A stretch of DNA of 64,000 bases from UBA2767 sp965228625 (GTDB lineage Bacteria > Pseudomonadota > Alphaproteobacteria > Rhizobiales > Methyloligellaceae). The position numbers and the translations under genes are program-made. Under the pieces are notes generated by a model. That model did no database searches, was not told the DNA's origin, and saw nothing but the letters and a program-made list of their open reading frames with translations. Below are positions 14,200 to 23,781 of the stretch, piece by piece (position 1 is the stretch's first letter; each line of letters begins with the position of its first letter). Where the stretch lies: NCBI GenBank assembly GCA_965228625.1, contig OZ245829.1:1550001-1614000 (forward strand), given 5' to 3'.

Positions 14200-15309
14200 T
14201 CAGTCGTCGCGCCCGTCAAGCGCATGGGTCACGACCTTGCGCATGACCGATGGCAGGGCCTGCCCCTTGAGTTCCGAACGCGCCACCCACATGCAGCTCT
14301 CCGGGCGCGCCGAGCCGTGGATCTCGGCATCGGGCGGCACATTGGCCCGGAAGACCGCCAGCTCCAGGTGAAAATGCGTGAAGGTGTGGCGCACCTCGCC
14401 CGGTACCCGTGTCCACGACGCCGGCACCGGTGCGTGGCTCAAGGCATCGTCCGCTTCGCATTCACCGTTTTCGATCCACGGCGTTCCCGGCACCTCGACC
14501 ATGCCGCCGAGCAGCCCCTTGTCCGCTCGCTTGCGCAGCAGCACAGCCCCGTCCCAGCGCGACGCGAAGAACGCCGCGCCGCGGCGCGTCGGCTTCTCCT
14601 GTTTCGCCGCCTTATAAGGCAGCACAGCTTCGAGGCCCCTGGACCGTCCGGCGCAACCGGCCATGACCGGGCACAGCATGCATGAGGGCGTGCGCGGCGT
14701 GCACACCGTCGCGCCCAGATCCATCATCGCCTGAGCGAAATCTCCCGGCCGCTGATCCGGCGCAATCTGATCTGCCACCGCGCGCAGCTCCTTCTTGGCC
14801 GCCGGCAGCGGCGTTTCCACGGCATAGAACCGCGCCAGCACCCGCTCCACATTGCCGTCGACGACCGCGGCCCGTCTCCCGAAGGCGATGGCGGCGATCG
14901 CCGCCGCCGTGTAAGGGCCCACCCCGGGCAGCGTCAGCAATTCCGCTTCCGTGTCCGGGAACCGCCCGCCGTGATTTTGCGCCACATGCCGGGCGCAGGC
15001 GTGAAGGTTGCGCGCCCGGGCGTAATAGCCGAGCCCCGCCCACGCCTTCAGCACGTCGTCACGGTCGGCGGCTGCGAGCGCGTCCACCGTCGGCCAGGCA
15101 CGAAGGAACTTCGCGTAATACGGCGCCACCGCCTTGACCGTGGTCTGCTGCAGCATGATCTCACTGAGCCAGACGCCATAGGGATCGGACATCTCGCCCG
15201 GCGGCGCGCGCCACGGCAGTTTCCGGTGCGTGGCGTCGTACCAGGCCAGAAGGTCATCGACCGGAAACGTGATCGCGCCTGTTTTCGACATGTTTTCCTT
15301 CGGCTGCAT
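14200..15309 (-). CDS. mutY: A/G-specific adenine glycosylase
   Basis: 369 aa. Helix-hairpin-helix core LLTLPGVGPYTAAAIAAIAF followed by VVDGNVERVLARFY with the catalytic Asp, the LMLQQTTV-like segment SEIMLQQTTVKAV at the N-terminus, and the [4Fe-4S] loop CTPRTPSCMLCPVMAGC (C-x6-C-x2-C-x5-C). A NUDIX-like C-terminal domain (LLRKRADKGLLGGMVEVPGTPW) recognises 8-oxoG. It removes adenine mispaired with 8-oxoguanine. Start at 15309 (MQPKEN) or the in-frame ATG at 15291 (MSKTGAITF). Divergent from the DUF721 gene. Confidence 0.93.
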   Translation of the reverse strand: MQPKENMSKTGAITFPVDDLLAWYDATHRKLPWRAPPGEMSDPYGVWLSEIMLQQTTVKAVAPYYAKFLRAWPTVDALAAADRDDVLKAWAGLGYYARARNLHACARHVAQNHGGRFPDTEAELLTLPGVGPYTAAAIAAIAFGRRAAVVDGNVERVLARFYAVETPLPAAKKELRAVADQIAPDQRPGDFAQAMMDLGATVCTPRTPSCMLCPVMAGCAGRSRGLEAVLPYKAAKQEKPTRRGAAFFASRWDGAVLLRKRADKGLLGGMVEVPGTPWIENGECEADDALSHAPVPASWTRVPGEVRHTFTHFHLELAVFRANVPPDAEIHGSARPESCMWVARSELKGQALPSVMRKVVTHALDGRDD

Positions 15310-15389
15310 ATTGTGTTCCGTCTCACCGTGCCGAGTCGGCTATGCTAAAGCATCCTTGGGTTTGGAGAACCGTCAATGGCGGCGCGCAT

Positions 15390-15926
15390 ATGAGCAATCC
15401 ACGGGAAAAAACAGGCACCGGGACCAGGCGCCGGTCGAGCGGCCGGGCCAAGGCCATCGGCGCCTATGTGCCGAAAGTCGCCCGTGCCGCGTTCGAACGC
15501 CATGGCTTTCCGTCGGCGGATCTCCTGGCGGACTGGCCGGAGATCATCGGTGCGGAATACGCACGCATCACGATGCCCGAGCGGCTGGTGTGGCCCCGGG
15601 GCGCGGAGCCGGAGCCGGACGAGGACCTGAAGCCGCGCGGGTTCAAGAACGCCCGGCGCGTCGGCGCAACGCTCGTCCTGCGGGTCGAGGGCCCGCGGTC
15701 CATCGAAATCCAGCACATCGCGCCGCAACTCCTGGAACGCATCAACGTCTATTTCGGCTATCGCGCCATCTCCGAGCTGCGCCTCGTGCAGGGACCGGTA
15801 GGCCGCCGCCGCGCACCCGACCGCGAGACAGACCCTCCCGCGCCGGAGCCGGCGCCGATCGACGCCGATATCGAGGATGACGGGTTGCGCGATGCCCTCG
15901 CCCGTCTCGGCGGGCGCGTGAAGTAA
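15390..15926 (+). CDS. DUF721 (DciA-like) domain protein
   Basis: 178 aa from the ATG at 15390 (ATG 15342 in frame would add 16 residues). The DUF721 domain occupies residues ~20-135: AKAIGAYVPKVARAAFERHG, DLLADWPEIIGAEYARITMP, GATLVLRVEGPRSIEIQH and ERINVYFGYRAISELRLVQG, with the usual conserved W and helix-turn pattern. DUF721 proteins include DciA, the helicase loader/operator of many bacteria, so a role in replication initiation is possible, but alphaproteobacterial members carry divergent tails. The C-terminal third is proline-rich and acidic. Confidence 0.75.
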   Translation: MSNPREKTGTGTRRRSSGRAKAIGAYVPKVARAAFERHGFPSADLLADWPEIIGAEYARITMPERLVWPRGAEPEPDEDLKPRGFKNARRVGATLVLRVEGPRSIEIQHIAPQLLERINVYFGYRAISELRLVQGPVGRRRAPDRETDPPAPEPAPIDADIEDDGLRDALARLGGRVK

Positions 15927-16075
15927 ACCCGATCTGACAATCCGCTCGCGAAATCACACGTCCTTTTGAGTGAACAATTCCACATTCTTGTTATATTCAC
16001 GGCAACAATGGCAGCTCCCGCAGCGAAACAGTGTTCCGGTTGCCATATTCTGCGACAAACCTGAGGAGTAGAGCC

Positions 16076-16759
16076 TTGTCAGAGATGAAAGTCTTCCATC
16101 AGCATGCCATGTCCAGGCGCCATGTCGTCGGACTTGGTCTTGGTGCGTTCGCCGTGACCGCTGCCGGCGGCCCCGGCCTGCTTTTTGCCGACCGCGCATG
16201 GGCGCAGGAAAATCAGACCGAATTCATGAAGCCCGGCACGCTGCCGGAGAACGCCCTGGGGCCGGAGGACGCGCCGGTGACGGTCGTGGAGTATTCGTCC
16301 CTGACCTGTCCGCACTGCGCCAACTTTCACCAGCACACGGTTCCGGGTCTGAAGGAAAAATACGTCAAGACCGGCAAGGTGCGGTACATCATCCGCGAGT
16401 TCCCGCTTGACCGGATCGCCTTTGCGGCATCGGCGCTGGCGCGGTGCGCGGGTCCCGACAAGTTCTTCCCGTTCATGGACGCCCTCTACAAGAACCAGGA
16501 CACCTGGGCGCGCGGAAACGGAAATCCGGCGGAGCGCCTGTTCAAGATGGCGCAGCAGGCCGGCTTCACGAAAGACACGTTCAATGCCTGTCTGCGGAAC
16601 AAGGAAGTCATCGACCACATCGAGGCGACGCGCAAGCGCGGCAGCGAGGAGTTCGGCGTGAACTCCACGCCGACGATCTTTGTGAACGGCAAAAAACTTG
16701 AAGGCGGCAACAGCCTGGCCGACCTTGAAAAGGCAATGGAGCCTTTCCTTGGTGGCTGA
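16076..16759 (+). CDS. Exported DsbA-family thiol oxidoreductase 1
   Basis: 227 aa. TTG 16076 is the preferred start because GAGGAG (16063-16068) sits about 7 nt upstream; ATG 16085 is possible. Tat-type leader MSRRHVVGLGLGAFAVTAAG ending near AWAQE. Thioredoxin-fold active site CPHC at residues 78-81 inside VEYSSLTCPHCANFH; cis-Pro loop GVNSTPTIFVNGKKL near the C-terminus. This is the 'DsbA family/BdbD-like' thioredoxin_4 group that introduces or shuffles disulfides in the periplasm. 68 nt upstream of a second member and followed by smc, an arrangement frequent in Rhizobiales. Confidence 0.87.
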   Translation: MSEMKVFHQHAMSRRHVVGLGLGAFAVTAAGGPGLLFADRAWAQENQTEFMKPGTLPENALGPEDAPVTVVEYSSLTCPHCANFHQHTVPGLKEKYVKTGKVRYIIREFPLDRIAFAASALARCAGPDKFFPFMDALYKNQDTWARGNGNPAERLFKMAQQAGFTKDTFNACLRNKEVIDHIEATRKRGSEEFGVNSTPTIFVNGKKLEGGNSLADLEKAMEPFLGG

Positions 16760-16827
16760 GTGTCGAGGCGCCTGACCGCGCAAACGCGAAACGGCAGGCG
16801 TGACAACCGGGGGGAAGTCCGGTGCTG

Positions 16828-17490
16828 ATGGACCGGCGTGTTTTCATAAGTGGACTTCTTGCCGCCAGCGCAGGCGGTCTCGCCGGCTGCGCCGGTGGCG
16901 GCTCCCGCCCGCGTGCCACCACGGGACCGCTCAACGCGGACGGGACGCCCGTTCTCGCTGAGCTCATGAAGCCGGGGCCGCTGGGTGAGAAATCGCTTGG
17001 GAACCCCAATGCGCCCGTGACCATTATCGAGTATGCCTCGCTGACTTGCCCGTTTTGCCGGAAGTTCCATGTGAACGTCTATCCGCGAGTCAAGAAGGAG
17101 TTGATCGATACCGGCAAGGTGCGCTGGATCGTGCGGGAGTTTCCCATCGGCCGCTCCGCCGGGACCGCGGCCATCATCAACCGGTGCGCCCCGGACAAGG
17201 ATTATTTCGTCCTGTTCGACAAGTTCCTGACGCAGCAGAAGGTGTGGGTCTCGCAGGAGGTCCGGCCCGATGCGATCTACAAGGTTGCCTCCCAGACAGG
17301 CATGACCCGCCAGGCGTTCGATGCCTGCCTCAACAACAAGGAAATCGAGGAAGGGCTGCGCACCGTGAAGCAGCGCGGCCGCGAACTCGGCGTCACAGGT
17401 ACGCCAACATTCTTTGTTAACGGCAAGAAGTCTCGCGGCGATCTGACATACGACGAGCTCGTTGCCATGATCGGAACACAGACGACATAG
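16828..17490 (+). CDS. Exported DsbA-family thiol oxidoreductase 2, putative lipoprotein
   Basis: 220 aa from ATG 16828 (GTG 16822 also in frame; GGGGGGAAG lies upstream). Leader MDRRVFISGLLAASAGG ends in LAGC, a lipobox with Cys21, so it is probably anchored in the envelope. Active site CPFC at residues 74-77 within IEYASLTCPFCRKF and cis-Pro loop GVTGTPTFFVNGKKSRG. Paralogous to the preceding protein. Two tandem copies with different export/anchoring signals suggest complementary redox roles. Confidence 0.87.
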   Translation: MDRRVFISGLLAASAGGLAGCAGGGSRPRATTGPLNADGTPVLAELMKPGPLGEKSLGNPNAPVTIIEYASLTCPFCRKFHVNVYPRVKKELIDTGKVRWIVREFPIGRSAGTAAIINRCAPDKDYFVLFDKFLTQQKVWVSQEVRPDAIYKVASQTGMTRQAFDACLNNKEIEEGLRTVKQRGRELGVTGTPTFFVNGKKSRGDLTYDELVAMIGTQTT

Positions 17491-17608
17491 CCCTTTTGAG
17501 GGGTGTGTCGAAAATCTGTCCGCCTGCCGTAGTTTATCCCATAATCGCTAAGTGATTCGCAGACCCTGGGGGGTTGGCGGTGCTGGCGCAACAGCGGGGA
17601 AAAGATTC

Positions 17609-20600
17609 GTGAAGATCTCACGCCTCAGACTGCTGGGTTTCAAATCGTTCGTCGAGCCGGTCGAACTGCTGGTCGAGCCGGGACTGACCGGTGTGGTCGG
17701 CCCCAATGGCTGCGGCAAGTCGAACCTGCTCGAGGCGCTGCGCTGGGTCATGGGCGAGACGTCGCACAAGAGCATGCGCGGCGCGGCGATGGACGACGTC
17801 ATCTTCGCCGGCACGCAGAACCGCCCGGCCCGCAACATGGCCGAAGTCAGCATCTTCATCGACAACTCCGAGCGCCAGGCGCCGGCGGAGTTCAACGACG
17901 CCGACCAGCTCGAGGTGACGCGCCGGATCGAGCGCGAGGCAGGCTCGGTGTTCCGCATCAACGGCAAGGATGTGCGGGCGCGTGACGTGCGGCTGTTGTT
18001 CGAGGACGCGGCAACCGGCGCGCGATCGCCTGCCCTCGTCCGCCAGGGGCGTATCGGCGAGATCGTCAACGCCAAGCCGCAGGAACGCCGCCGCATTCTC
18101 GAGGACGCAGCGGGCATTGCCGGACTGCACAGCCGCAGGCACGAAGCCGAGCTGCGTCTCAAAGGTGCGGAAAGCAACCTTGAACGGCTGCAGGATCTGA
18201 AAGGTCAGCTCAAGACCCAGTTGAACAGCCTGAAACGGCAGGCCCGCCAGGCCCGGCGGTACAAGGAAATCTCAGGCGACATCCGAAAGAGCGAGGCGCT
18301 GCAGCATCATTTGCGCTGGAAGGCGGCGTGCGAGCAGGTGGACACCGAGGAGACGACGCTGGAAGAGGCGGTTCGTACGGTCGCCAAGCTCACGCAGGAC
18401 GAGGCGCAGGCCATTCGCGAGCACTCCGAGGCCGCGGATGCGCTTCAGCCGCTGCGCGACCATGAAGCCACGCGGGCGGCCGTGCTGCATCGCCTGACGG
18501 TCGAGCGCGAGGCGCTCGATGAGGAGGAGCAGCGCGCGGTGGACCGCAAACAGGAACTCGAGGACCGCCTCGCGCAGCTCGAAAGCGATCTGGAGCGCGA
18601 ACGCGACCGTGAGCAGGAGGCGAAAGAGACCCTCGAACAACTGGGCGCGGAGCAGCAAGGCCTTGCCGACGCCCCGGACGCGTCGGACGCGGCGCAGGCC
18701 GCGCGTGACGAGATGGACGCGCACGCACGCGAGCTGGAAGAGGCGGAGTCCGGCCTGACGGATCTGACGTCCCGGGTCGAGCGGCTGCGGGCGGAACGGG
18801 AACAACTGACCGCGGCGCTCCGCTCCAGCGAGGAACGCATTGGGAGACTCAAGGCGCGCGATGAAGACGAAAAGGCGCGCCTCGAAGAACTGGAGCAGAC
18901 CGGCAACGCGACGAGTGAAACCATTGCGTTGCGCGACACGGTTGGCGTGTTGTCTCAACAGGCGGAGACACGGGAGCAGGACGCCCTGAGCGCGGAAGAG
19001 ACCCTGGCCAAAGCCCGCGAGCGCGAAACCGAGATCCGCGACCGCGCAAAGGCGGCGCGAATCCGGGCGCAGGAGCTGGAGACGGAGGCGCAGACCCTCG
19101 CCAAGCTCCTGAAACCCGCCGAAGACGTGCAATGGACGCCCGTGCTCGGTGAAACCCGGGTGGAGCCGGGATACGAACTGGCGCTCGGCGCCGCGCTGGG
19201 CGACGACCTCGACGCGTCCGATGATGTGCACGCGCCGGCGCATTGGAGCCTGCTCGGCTCGGGCGACGCAGATCCCCCATTGCCGGACGGCGCCCAGCCG
19301 TTGAGCCGCTTCGTGAAGGCACCGCGCTCGCTCGCCCGCAGGCTTGCCCAGATCGGGGTTGTCGACGCGACGGAGGGTGCGGCACTCCAGTCAGACCTCC
19401 AGCCCGGCCAGCGGCTCGTGTCCCGATCAGGCGATCTGTGGCGGTGGGACGGATATGCCGCCGCGGCCGATGCGCCGACTCCGGCCGCCAAACGGCTCTC
19501 CGAACGCAACCGTCTCGACAGCCTGAGCGTCGAAGTGGAGGACGCGCGCGAGCGGGCCGAGACGGCGGAGCAGGAGCTGGCGGCGATCAGCGCCGAGGTT
19601 GCCGAGGCCGAGACGGCTGATGGTGAAGCGACCCGTGCGTGGCGTGCGGTTCAGGCGGAACTGGGTACGGCCCGGGACGCACTGGCGGCAGCCGAGCAAA
19701 ATGCACAGGCCTCGAACAAGGAACTGGCGGCGCTCACCGAGGCGCGCGCGCGTACCGAAGAGGCGCTCGAGGAAACGGAAGCAACCATCGGATCGACACG
19801 ACAGTCGCTCGACGCGCTCGCATCCGACACCGCCCTGGCGGAGGAACGCGAGACGCAGAGTGCCCTCGTCGCCGAGAAACGGTCGGCCCATGCCGAGGCG
19901 CGCGCCAGGTTCGACAGCATCGAGCGCGAGCAGCAGATTCGCAGCGACCGTCTGGAATCGATTTCGTTTGAGCTTGAAAAGTGGACGGAGCGGCAGGAAA
20001 GCGCGTCGCAGCAGATCGAAACGCTCAAGGACCGGCACGAAGAATCCAGAAGCGAGATCGAGGCGTTCGGCGACCTGCCCGCCCAGGTCGCAGAGAGACG
20101 CAGCCGTCTGCTCGACGAGATCGCGCGGGCCGAGACGGAACGCAACGAGGCGGCCGATGCGCTGGCGAACGCGGATACGCTCCTGCGCGACCGCGAAAAG
20201 GCGATGCGCGACGCGCAAACCAGCCTGTCGGAGACCCGCGAGGAGCGCGCGCGGGTGGAGGCACGGCTTGAAGCGGCGCGCGAACGGCGCGCGGAACAGG
20301 CGCGGATGATCGCCGATCAGCTCGACTGCGCCCCCGACGAATGCCTGGCCATTGCCGAACTCGAGCCCGACGCCGAGTTGCCGGCGCTCGACGAACTCGA
20401 TGCCAGGGTCTCGCGCCTCAAGGCCGACCGCGAGCGGCTCGGCGGCGTCAATCTGGCGGCCGAGGAAGAGGTTGGCGAGATCGAGCAGCAACTCGGCGAG
20501 ATGGATACCGAGCAGGAGGACCTCGAAGAGGCCATTGCGCGGCTGCGCCAGGGAATCGCCAAGCTGAACCGGGAGGGGCGCAAACGCCTGCTCGACGCCT

Positions 20601-21064
20601 TCGACGAGGTCAATGACCATTTTCAGCGTCTTTTCAAAACGTTGTTCGGTGGCGGCGAAGCGGAGTTGCAGCTTGTCGAGAGCGATGATCCGCTCAATTC
20701 AGGGCTGGAGATTCTCGCCCGTCCGCCGGGCAAGAAGCCCCAGGTGCTGACCCTGCTCTCCGGCGGCGAGAAAGCCCTGACCGCCATGGCATTGATCTTC
20801 GCCGTCTTCCTCACCAACCCCTCGCCGATCTGCGTGCTCGACGAGGTGGATGCGCCGCTCGACGACACCAATGTGGAGCGCTTCTGCAAGATGATGGAAG
20901 AGATGAGCAAGTCGACCGACACGCGTTTCCTCATCATCACCCACCATCCGATGACCATGGCGCGCGTCGACAGATTGTTCGGCGTGACGATGGCCGAGCG
21001 CGGCGTGAGCCAGCTCGTATCCGTCGATCTGGAGACCGCCGAGCAGTACCGCGAGACCGGCTGA
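17609..21064 (+). CDS. smc: Chromosome segregation protein SMC
   Basis: 1151 aa from GTG 17609, chosen because GGGGAAAA precedes it and the protein then starts VKISRLRLLGFKSF as SMC proteins do; upstream codons are in frame to 17552. Walker A GPNGCGKSN at residues 31-39, N-terminal half of the head, two long coiled-coil arms rich in E/R/A, a hinge around residues 515-640 (WTPVLGETRVEPGYELALGA onward), and a C-terminal head with signature LLSGGEKALTAMAL and Walker B ICVLDEVDAPLDD. It forms the ATP-driven ring that organises the chromosome with ScpAB. Confidence 0.96.
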   Translation: MKISRLRLLGFKSFVEPVELLVEPGLTGVVGPNGCGKSNLLEALRWVMGETSHKSMRGAAMDDVIFAGTQNRPARNMAEVSIFIDNSERQAPAEFNDADQLEVTRRIEREAGSVFRINGKDVRARDVRLLFEDAATGARSPALVRQGRIGEIVNAKPQERRRILEDAAGIAGLHSRRHEAELRLKGAESNLERLQDLKGQLKTQLNSLKRQARQARRYKEISGDIRKSEALQHHLRWKAACEQVDTEETTLEEAVRTVAKLTQDEAQAIREHSEAADALQPLRDHEATRAAVLHRLTVEREALDEEEQRAVDRKQELEDRLAQLESDLERERDREQEAKETLEQLGAEQQGLADAPDASDAAQAARDEMDAHARELEEAESGLTDLTSRVERLRAEREQLTAALRSSEERIGRLKARDEDEKARLEELEQTGNATSETIALRDTVGVLSQQAETREQDALSAEETLAKARERETEIRDRAKAARIRAQELETEAQTLAKLLKPAEDVQWTPVLGETRVEPGYELALGAALGDDLDASDDVHAPAHWSLLGSGDADPPLPDGAQPLSRFVKAPRSLARRLAQIGVVDATEGAALQSDLQPGQRLVSRSGDLWRWDGYAAAADAPTPAAKRLSERNRLDSLSVEVEDARERAETAEQELAAISAEVAEAETADGEATRAWRAVQAELGTARDALAAAEQNAQASNKELAALTEARARTEEALEETEATIGSTRQSLDALASDTALAEERETQSALVAEKRSAHAEARARFDSIEREQQIRSDRLESISFELEKWTERQESASQQIETLKDRHEESRSEIEAFGDLPAQVAERRSRLLDEIARAETERNEAADALANADTLLRDREKAMRDAQTSLSETREERARVEARLEAARERRAEQARMIADQLDCAPDECLAIAELEPDAELPALDELDARVSRLKADRERLGGVNLAAEEEVGEIEQQLGEMDTEQEDLEEAIARLRQGIAKLNREGRKRLLDAFDEVNDHFQRLFKTLFGGGEAELQLVESDDPLNSGLEILARPPGKKPQVLTLLSGGEKALTAMALIFAVFLTNPSPICVLDEVDAPLDDTNVERFCKMMEEMSKSTDTRFLIITHHPMTMARVDRLFGVTMAERGVSQLVSVDLETAEQYRETG

Positions 21065-21166
21065 TCCCGCGCTGCAGCAAGCTCGGCCCGCGATGACCGC
21101 GAAGGCCGATTGCCGCAGGTCTTTTAATTGTTTTATATCAATAACTTAAGACTTCAGTTGGGGTTC

Positions 21167-21195
21167 TTGACACACCCTGAGGGCCAAACTATGGT
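21167..21195 (+). promoter_or_regulatory. Candidate sigma70-type promoter of the atp operon
   Basis: TTGACA at 21167-21172, a 17-nt spacer, and TATGGT at 21190-21195. Transcription would begin near 21202, upstream of both candidate atpI starts (21230 and 21257), which argues against the longer frame opening at 21128. Confidence 0.55.
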
Positions 21196-21256
21196 GCGCG
21201 CGGTTTCGGACCTCAATCGGGGGTCGGGAATGCTGTCATATTGGGCATGTGCACCC

Positions 21257-21661
21257 ATGGCGAAATCTGCCAAGGACGGCGGCAAAGACCGCAAGCACGA
21301 TCGCACCGGAACAGGCCGATCGCGCGAGAGCTGGCAGGATGATTTCGACACGCGCCTTGATCGTGCACGAAGCCGCCGACCGCCGGAAACGCCGCAAGAC
21401 GGCAAGGCACGCGGCACCGCAATGGGGACGGCATTCCGAATCGCCAGCGAGCTGATCGCCGGGCTTATCGTCGGCGGGTTCATTGGGTGGCAGTTGGACG
21501 AGTGGTTGGAAACGACTCCGGTCTTTCTGCTGATATTTTTCATACTCGGCGCGGCTGCCGGGATCTGGAATGTGATCCGAACCGCGCTGCAGATGCAGGC
21601 AGAAACACAGGGGTCTGCCGCGACCAAGAACGAGCCGGGTTCGAAAGGCGAGAACGGATGA
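21257..21661 (+). CDS. atpI: ATP synthase protein I
   Basis: 134 aa from ATG 21257 (ATG 21230 would add nine residues). A basic, polar N-terminal half (KDGGKDRKHDRTGTGRSRES) is followed by two membrane helices, AFRIASELIAGLIVGGFIGW and PVFLLIFFILGAAAGIWNVI, with the AtpI glycine motifs between. AtpI is a small accessory membrane protein that helps assemble the c-ring. Stop 12 nt before the atpB start; first gene of the Fo operon and placed just after the candidate promoter. Confidence 0.85.
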   Translation: MAKSAKDGGKDRKHDRTGTGRSRESWQDDFDTRLDRARSRRPPETPQDGKARGTAMGTAFRIASELIAGLIVGGFIGWQLDEWLETTPVFLLIFFILGAAAGIWNVIRTALQMQAETQGSAATKNEPGSKGENG

Positions 21662-21673
21662 TGGGGGATTTCA

Positions 21674-22438
21674 GTGGCTGAAGGCACGGGCGAACACGGC
21701 GGCGGCGGCATGCCGGATCCGATGCACCAGTTCGAGATCAAGCGTCTCATCGAGCTGGAAGTCTTTGGTGTCGATGCCTCGTTCACCAACTCCTCGCTGT
21801 TCATGATCATCGCCGCGGCGTGCGTCATGTTCCTGACGATCTTCGGCATGCGCGGACGCGCACTGGTGCCGACGCGGATGCAGTCGGTGGCCGAGATTTC
21901 CTATGAGTTCGTGGCCAACATGGTGCGGGACAATGTGGGATCGGGCGGTCAGCGCTACTTCCCCTTCGTCTTCACGCTCTTCATGTTCATCCTGTTCTGC
22001 AACATGCTCGGGATGCTGCCGTATTCCTTCACCGTCACAAGCCACATCATCATCACCTTCGCCATGGCAGCCGTGGTTTTCATCGGCGTGACGATCATCG
22101 GTTTCATCAAGCACGGAGTCGGCTTTCTGAAGTTCTTCGTGCCATCGGGCGTTCCGGCGCCGTTGCTGGTCATTCTGGTCCCGATCGAAGTCATTTCCTA
22201 TTTCACACGCCCCGTCAGCCTCTCGGTCCGCTTGTTTGCGAACATGATGGCCGGGCACACGATGCTGAAGGTGTTTGCCGCCTTCGTCGTCGGCATGGGC
22301 GTCATCGGCGGCTGGGCACCGCTCATCTTCATGGTCGCCTTCACCGGGCTCGAAATCCTCATCGCCTTCCTGCAGGCCTACGTGTTCGCGATTCTGACCT
22401 GCATCTACCTGAACGATGCACTGCACATGCATCACTGA
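21674..22438 (+). CDS. atpB: F0F1 ATP synthase subunit a
   Basis: 254 aa, GTG start at 21674. Six hydrophobic helices; the essential arginine lies in PVSLSVRLFANMMAGHTMLK (near residue 187), and GLEILIAFLQAYVFAILTCIYLNDALHMHH forms the conserved last helix. N-terminal segment DPMHQFEIKRLIELEVFGVD is typical of the alphaproteobacterial protein. Forms the proton half-channels against the c-ring in the inner membrane. Confidence 0.96.
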   Translation: MAEGTGEHGGGGMPDPMHQFEIKRLIELEVFGVDASFTNSSLFMIIAAACVMFLTIFGMRGRALVPTRMQSVAEISYEFVANMVRDNVGSGGQRYFPFVFTLFMFILFCNMLGMLPYSFTVTSHIIITFAMAAVVFIGVTIIGFIKHGVGFLKFFVPSGVPAPLLVILVPIEVISYFTRPVSLSVRLFANMMAGHTMLKVFAAFVVGMGVIGGWAPLIFMVAFTGLEILIAFLQAYVFAILTCIYLNDALHMHH

Positions 22439-22486
22439 CGATCACTCAAGAGAACAATCCTCACATCCGTTCAAGGAGAAACGATT

Positions 22487-22714
22487 ATGGATCCAGCAGC
22501 AGCAAAACTCATCGGCGCGGGCCTTGCCTCGATCGCCCTTGTCGGCGCCGGTATCGGCATCGGCACGATCTTCGGCAACTACCTCTCCGGCGCGCTTCGC
22601 AACCCGTCGGCCGCGCCCGGCCAGTTCGCGAACCTGCTTCTCGGCTTTGCGCTCGCCGAGGCGACCGGCCTGTTCGGACTCGTCGTTGCGCTGATCATCC
22701 TCTTCGTGTTTTAG
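22487..22714 (+). CDS. atpE: F0F1 ATP synthase subunit c
   Basis: 75 aa, two-helix hairpin. First helix with glycine repeats AGIGIGTIFGNYLSGALRNP; second helix FANLLLGFALAEATGLFGLV carries the proton-binding Glu (ALAEATG), so this is a proton-type ring without the Na+-ring glutamine/serine signature. AAGGAGAAACGATT precedes the ATG, a strong ribosome binding site as expected for the high c-subunit stoichiometry. Confidence 0.96.
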   Translation: MDPAAAKLIGAGLASIALVGAGIGIGTIFGNYLSGALRNPSAAPGQFANLLLGFALAEATGLFGLVVALIILFVF

Positions 22715-22791
22715 GCGGCGCACGCAGCCGCCTCCATCAGCCGGTCCGGCGGACGCCGAACCGGCAAACGCGCATCCGGGGAGCATAGACG

Positions 22792-23277
22792 ATGCCCCAA
22801 CTCGCATTTGAAGACTGGGCGCCACAGCTCATGTGGCTCGCGATCTCGTTCATCGCGCTGTACATCGTGATGGCGCGCGTGGCCCTGCCGCGCATCGCCA
22901 CCGTGATCGAGGAACGGCGTGACCGCATCGCGTCCGACCTCGACGAGGCGGAGCAGCTCAGACAGAACACCGACGAGGCGATCGCCGCCTACGAACAGGC
23001 TCTGGCGGAGGCACGCTCGCGGGCGCACGCCATCGCCCAGGACACGCGCGATGCGCTTTCACGCGAGGTCGAGGCCGAGAAGGAAGAGGTTGAAAAGCAG
23101 ATTGCGAAAAAGACCGAGGAGGCGGAGAAAACCATCGCCGACGCCAAATCGGCCGCGGTCGCCAATCTCAATGAAGTCGCCTCGGACGCGGCCGAAACCA
23201 TCGTCAAGGAACTGATCGGCGGACGACTCACCAAGGCCCAGGTCAACAAGGCCGTTTCAAAGGCGCTCGCCAGCTAG
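22792..23277 (+). CDS. atpG: F0F1 ATP synthase subunit b'
   Basis: 161 aa. One N-terminal membrane helix (LMWLAISFIALYIVMARVAL) followed by a long charged helix (ATVIEERRDRIASDLDEAEQ onward) that forms the peripheral stalk coiled coil with subunit b. The paired b'/b genes are characteristic of Alphaproteobacteria and phototrophs. The symbol atpG (atpF') is used for b' in this group. 11 nt before atpF. Confidence 0.9.
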   Translation: MPQLAFEDWAPQLMWLAISFIALYIVMARVALPRIATVIEERRDRIASDLDEAEQLRQNTDEAIAAYEQALAEARSRAHAIAQDTRDALSREVEAEKEEVEKQIAKKTEEAEKTIADAKSAAVANLNEVASDAAETIVKELIGGRLTKAQVNKAVSKALAS

Positions 23278-23288
23278 GAGCCAGGTGC

Positions 23289-23780
23289 ATGGGACTTCTC
23301 TCCACTCCGGATCTTTGGGTCGCCGTATCCTTCATCGGCTTCATCCTGCTCATTGTGTATTTCAAGGTCCCCGGCAAGGTCTCCAAGATGCTGGATGACC
23401 GCGCGGACCTGATCCGGCAGGAGCTCGACGAGGCGCGCAAGCTCCGCGAGGAGGCGCAGACCAGGCTCGCCGAATACGAGCGCAAGCAGCGCACGGCGGA
23501 AAAGGAGGCCGAAGGGATCATCGCGCTCGCCAAGGAGGAAGCCGAGGCGCTCGCCGCGGAAACCCGCGAAAAGCTCCAGGACACGCTTGAGCGGCGGATG
23601 AAACTTGCCGAGGACAAGATCGCCCGCGCCGAAGAGCAGGCACTCGGCGAGGTGCGCACCGCAGCCGTCAACATCGCGATTGCCGCCGCCGAGCAAATCA
23701 TCGACGAGAAGATGACGCCCGCCGCGTCGAAAAAACTCGTCGATCAGTCCATCAAGGACCTGAAGGGCAAACTCAACTAA
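23289..23780 (+). CDS. atpF: F0F1 ATP synthase subunit b
   Basis: 163 aa. N-terminal membrane helix LWVAVSFIGFILLIVYFKVP, then DDRADLIRQELDEARKLREE and a continuous Glu/Lys/Arg/Ala-rich helix, ending KKLVDQSIKDLKGKLN. Forms the stator with b'. The F1 genes are not in this window, so the Fo operon is separate, as usual in Alphaproteobacteria. The stop (TAA 23778-23780) is one base from the converging gcvPB stop, leaving no room for a conventional intergenic terminator. Confidence 0.93.
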   Translation: MGLLSTPDLWVAVSFIGFILLIVYFKVPGKVSKMLDDRADLIRQELDEARKLREEAQTRLAEYERKQRTAEKEAEGIIALAKEEAEALAAETREKLQDTLERRMKLAEDKIARAEEQALGEVRTAAVNIAIAAAEQIIDEKMTPAASKKLVDQSIKDLKGKLN

Positions 23781-23781
23781 C

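Noticed and set aside
18272..20620. Long minus-strand open frames inside smc
   Set aside because: They are antisense to a clear SMC protein, have arginine/leucine-rich composition typical of high-GC shadow frames, and show no domain.
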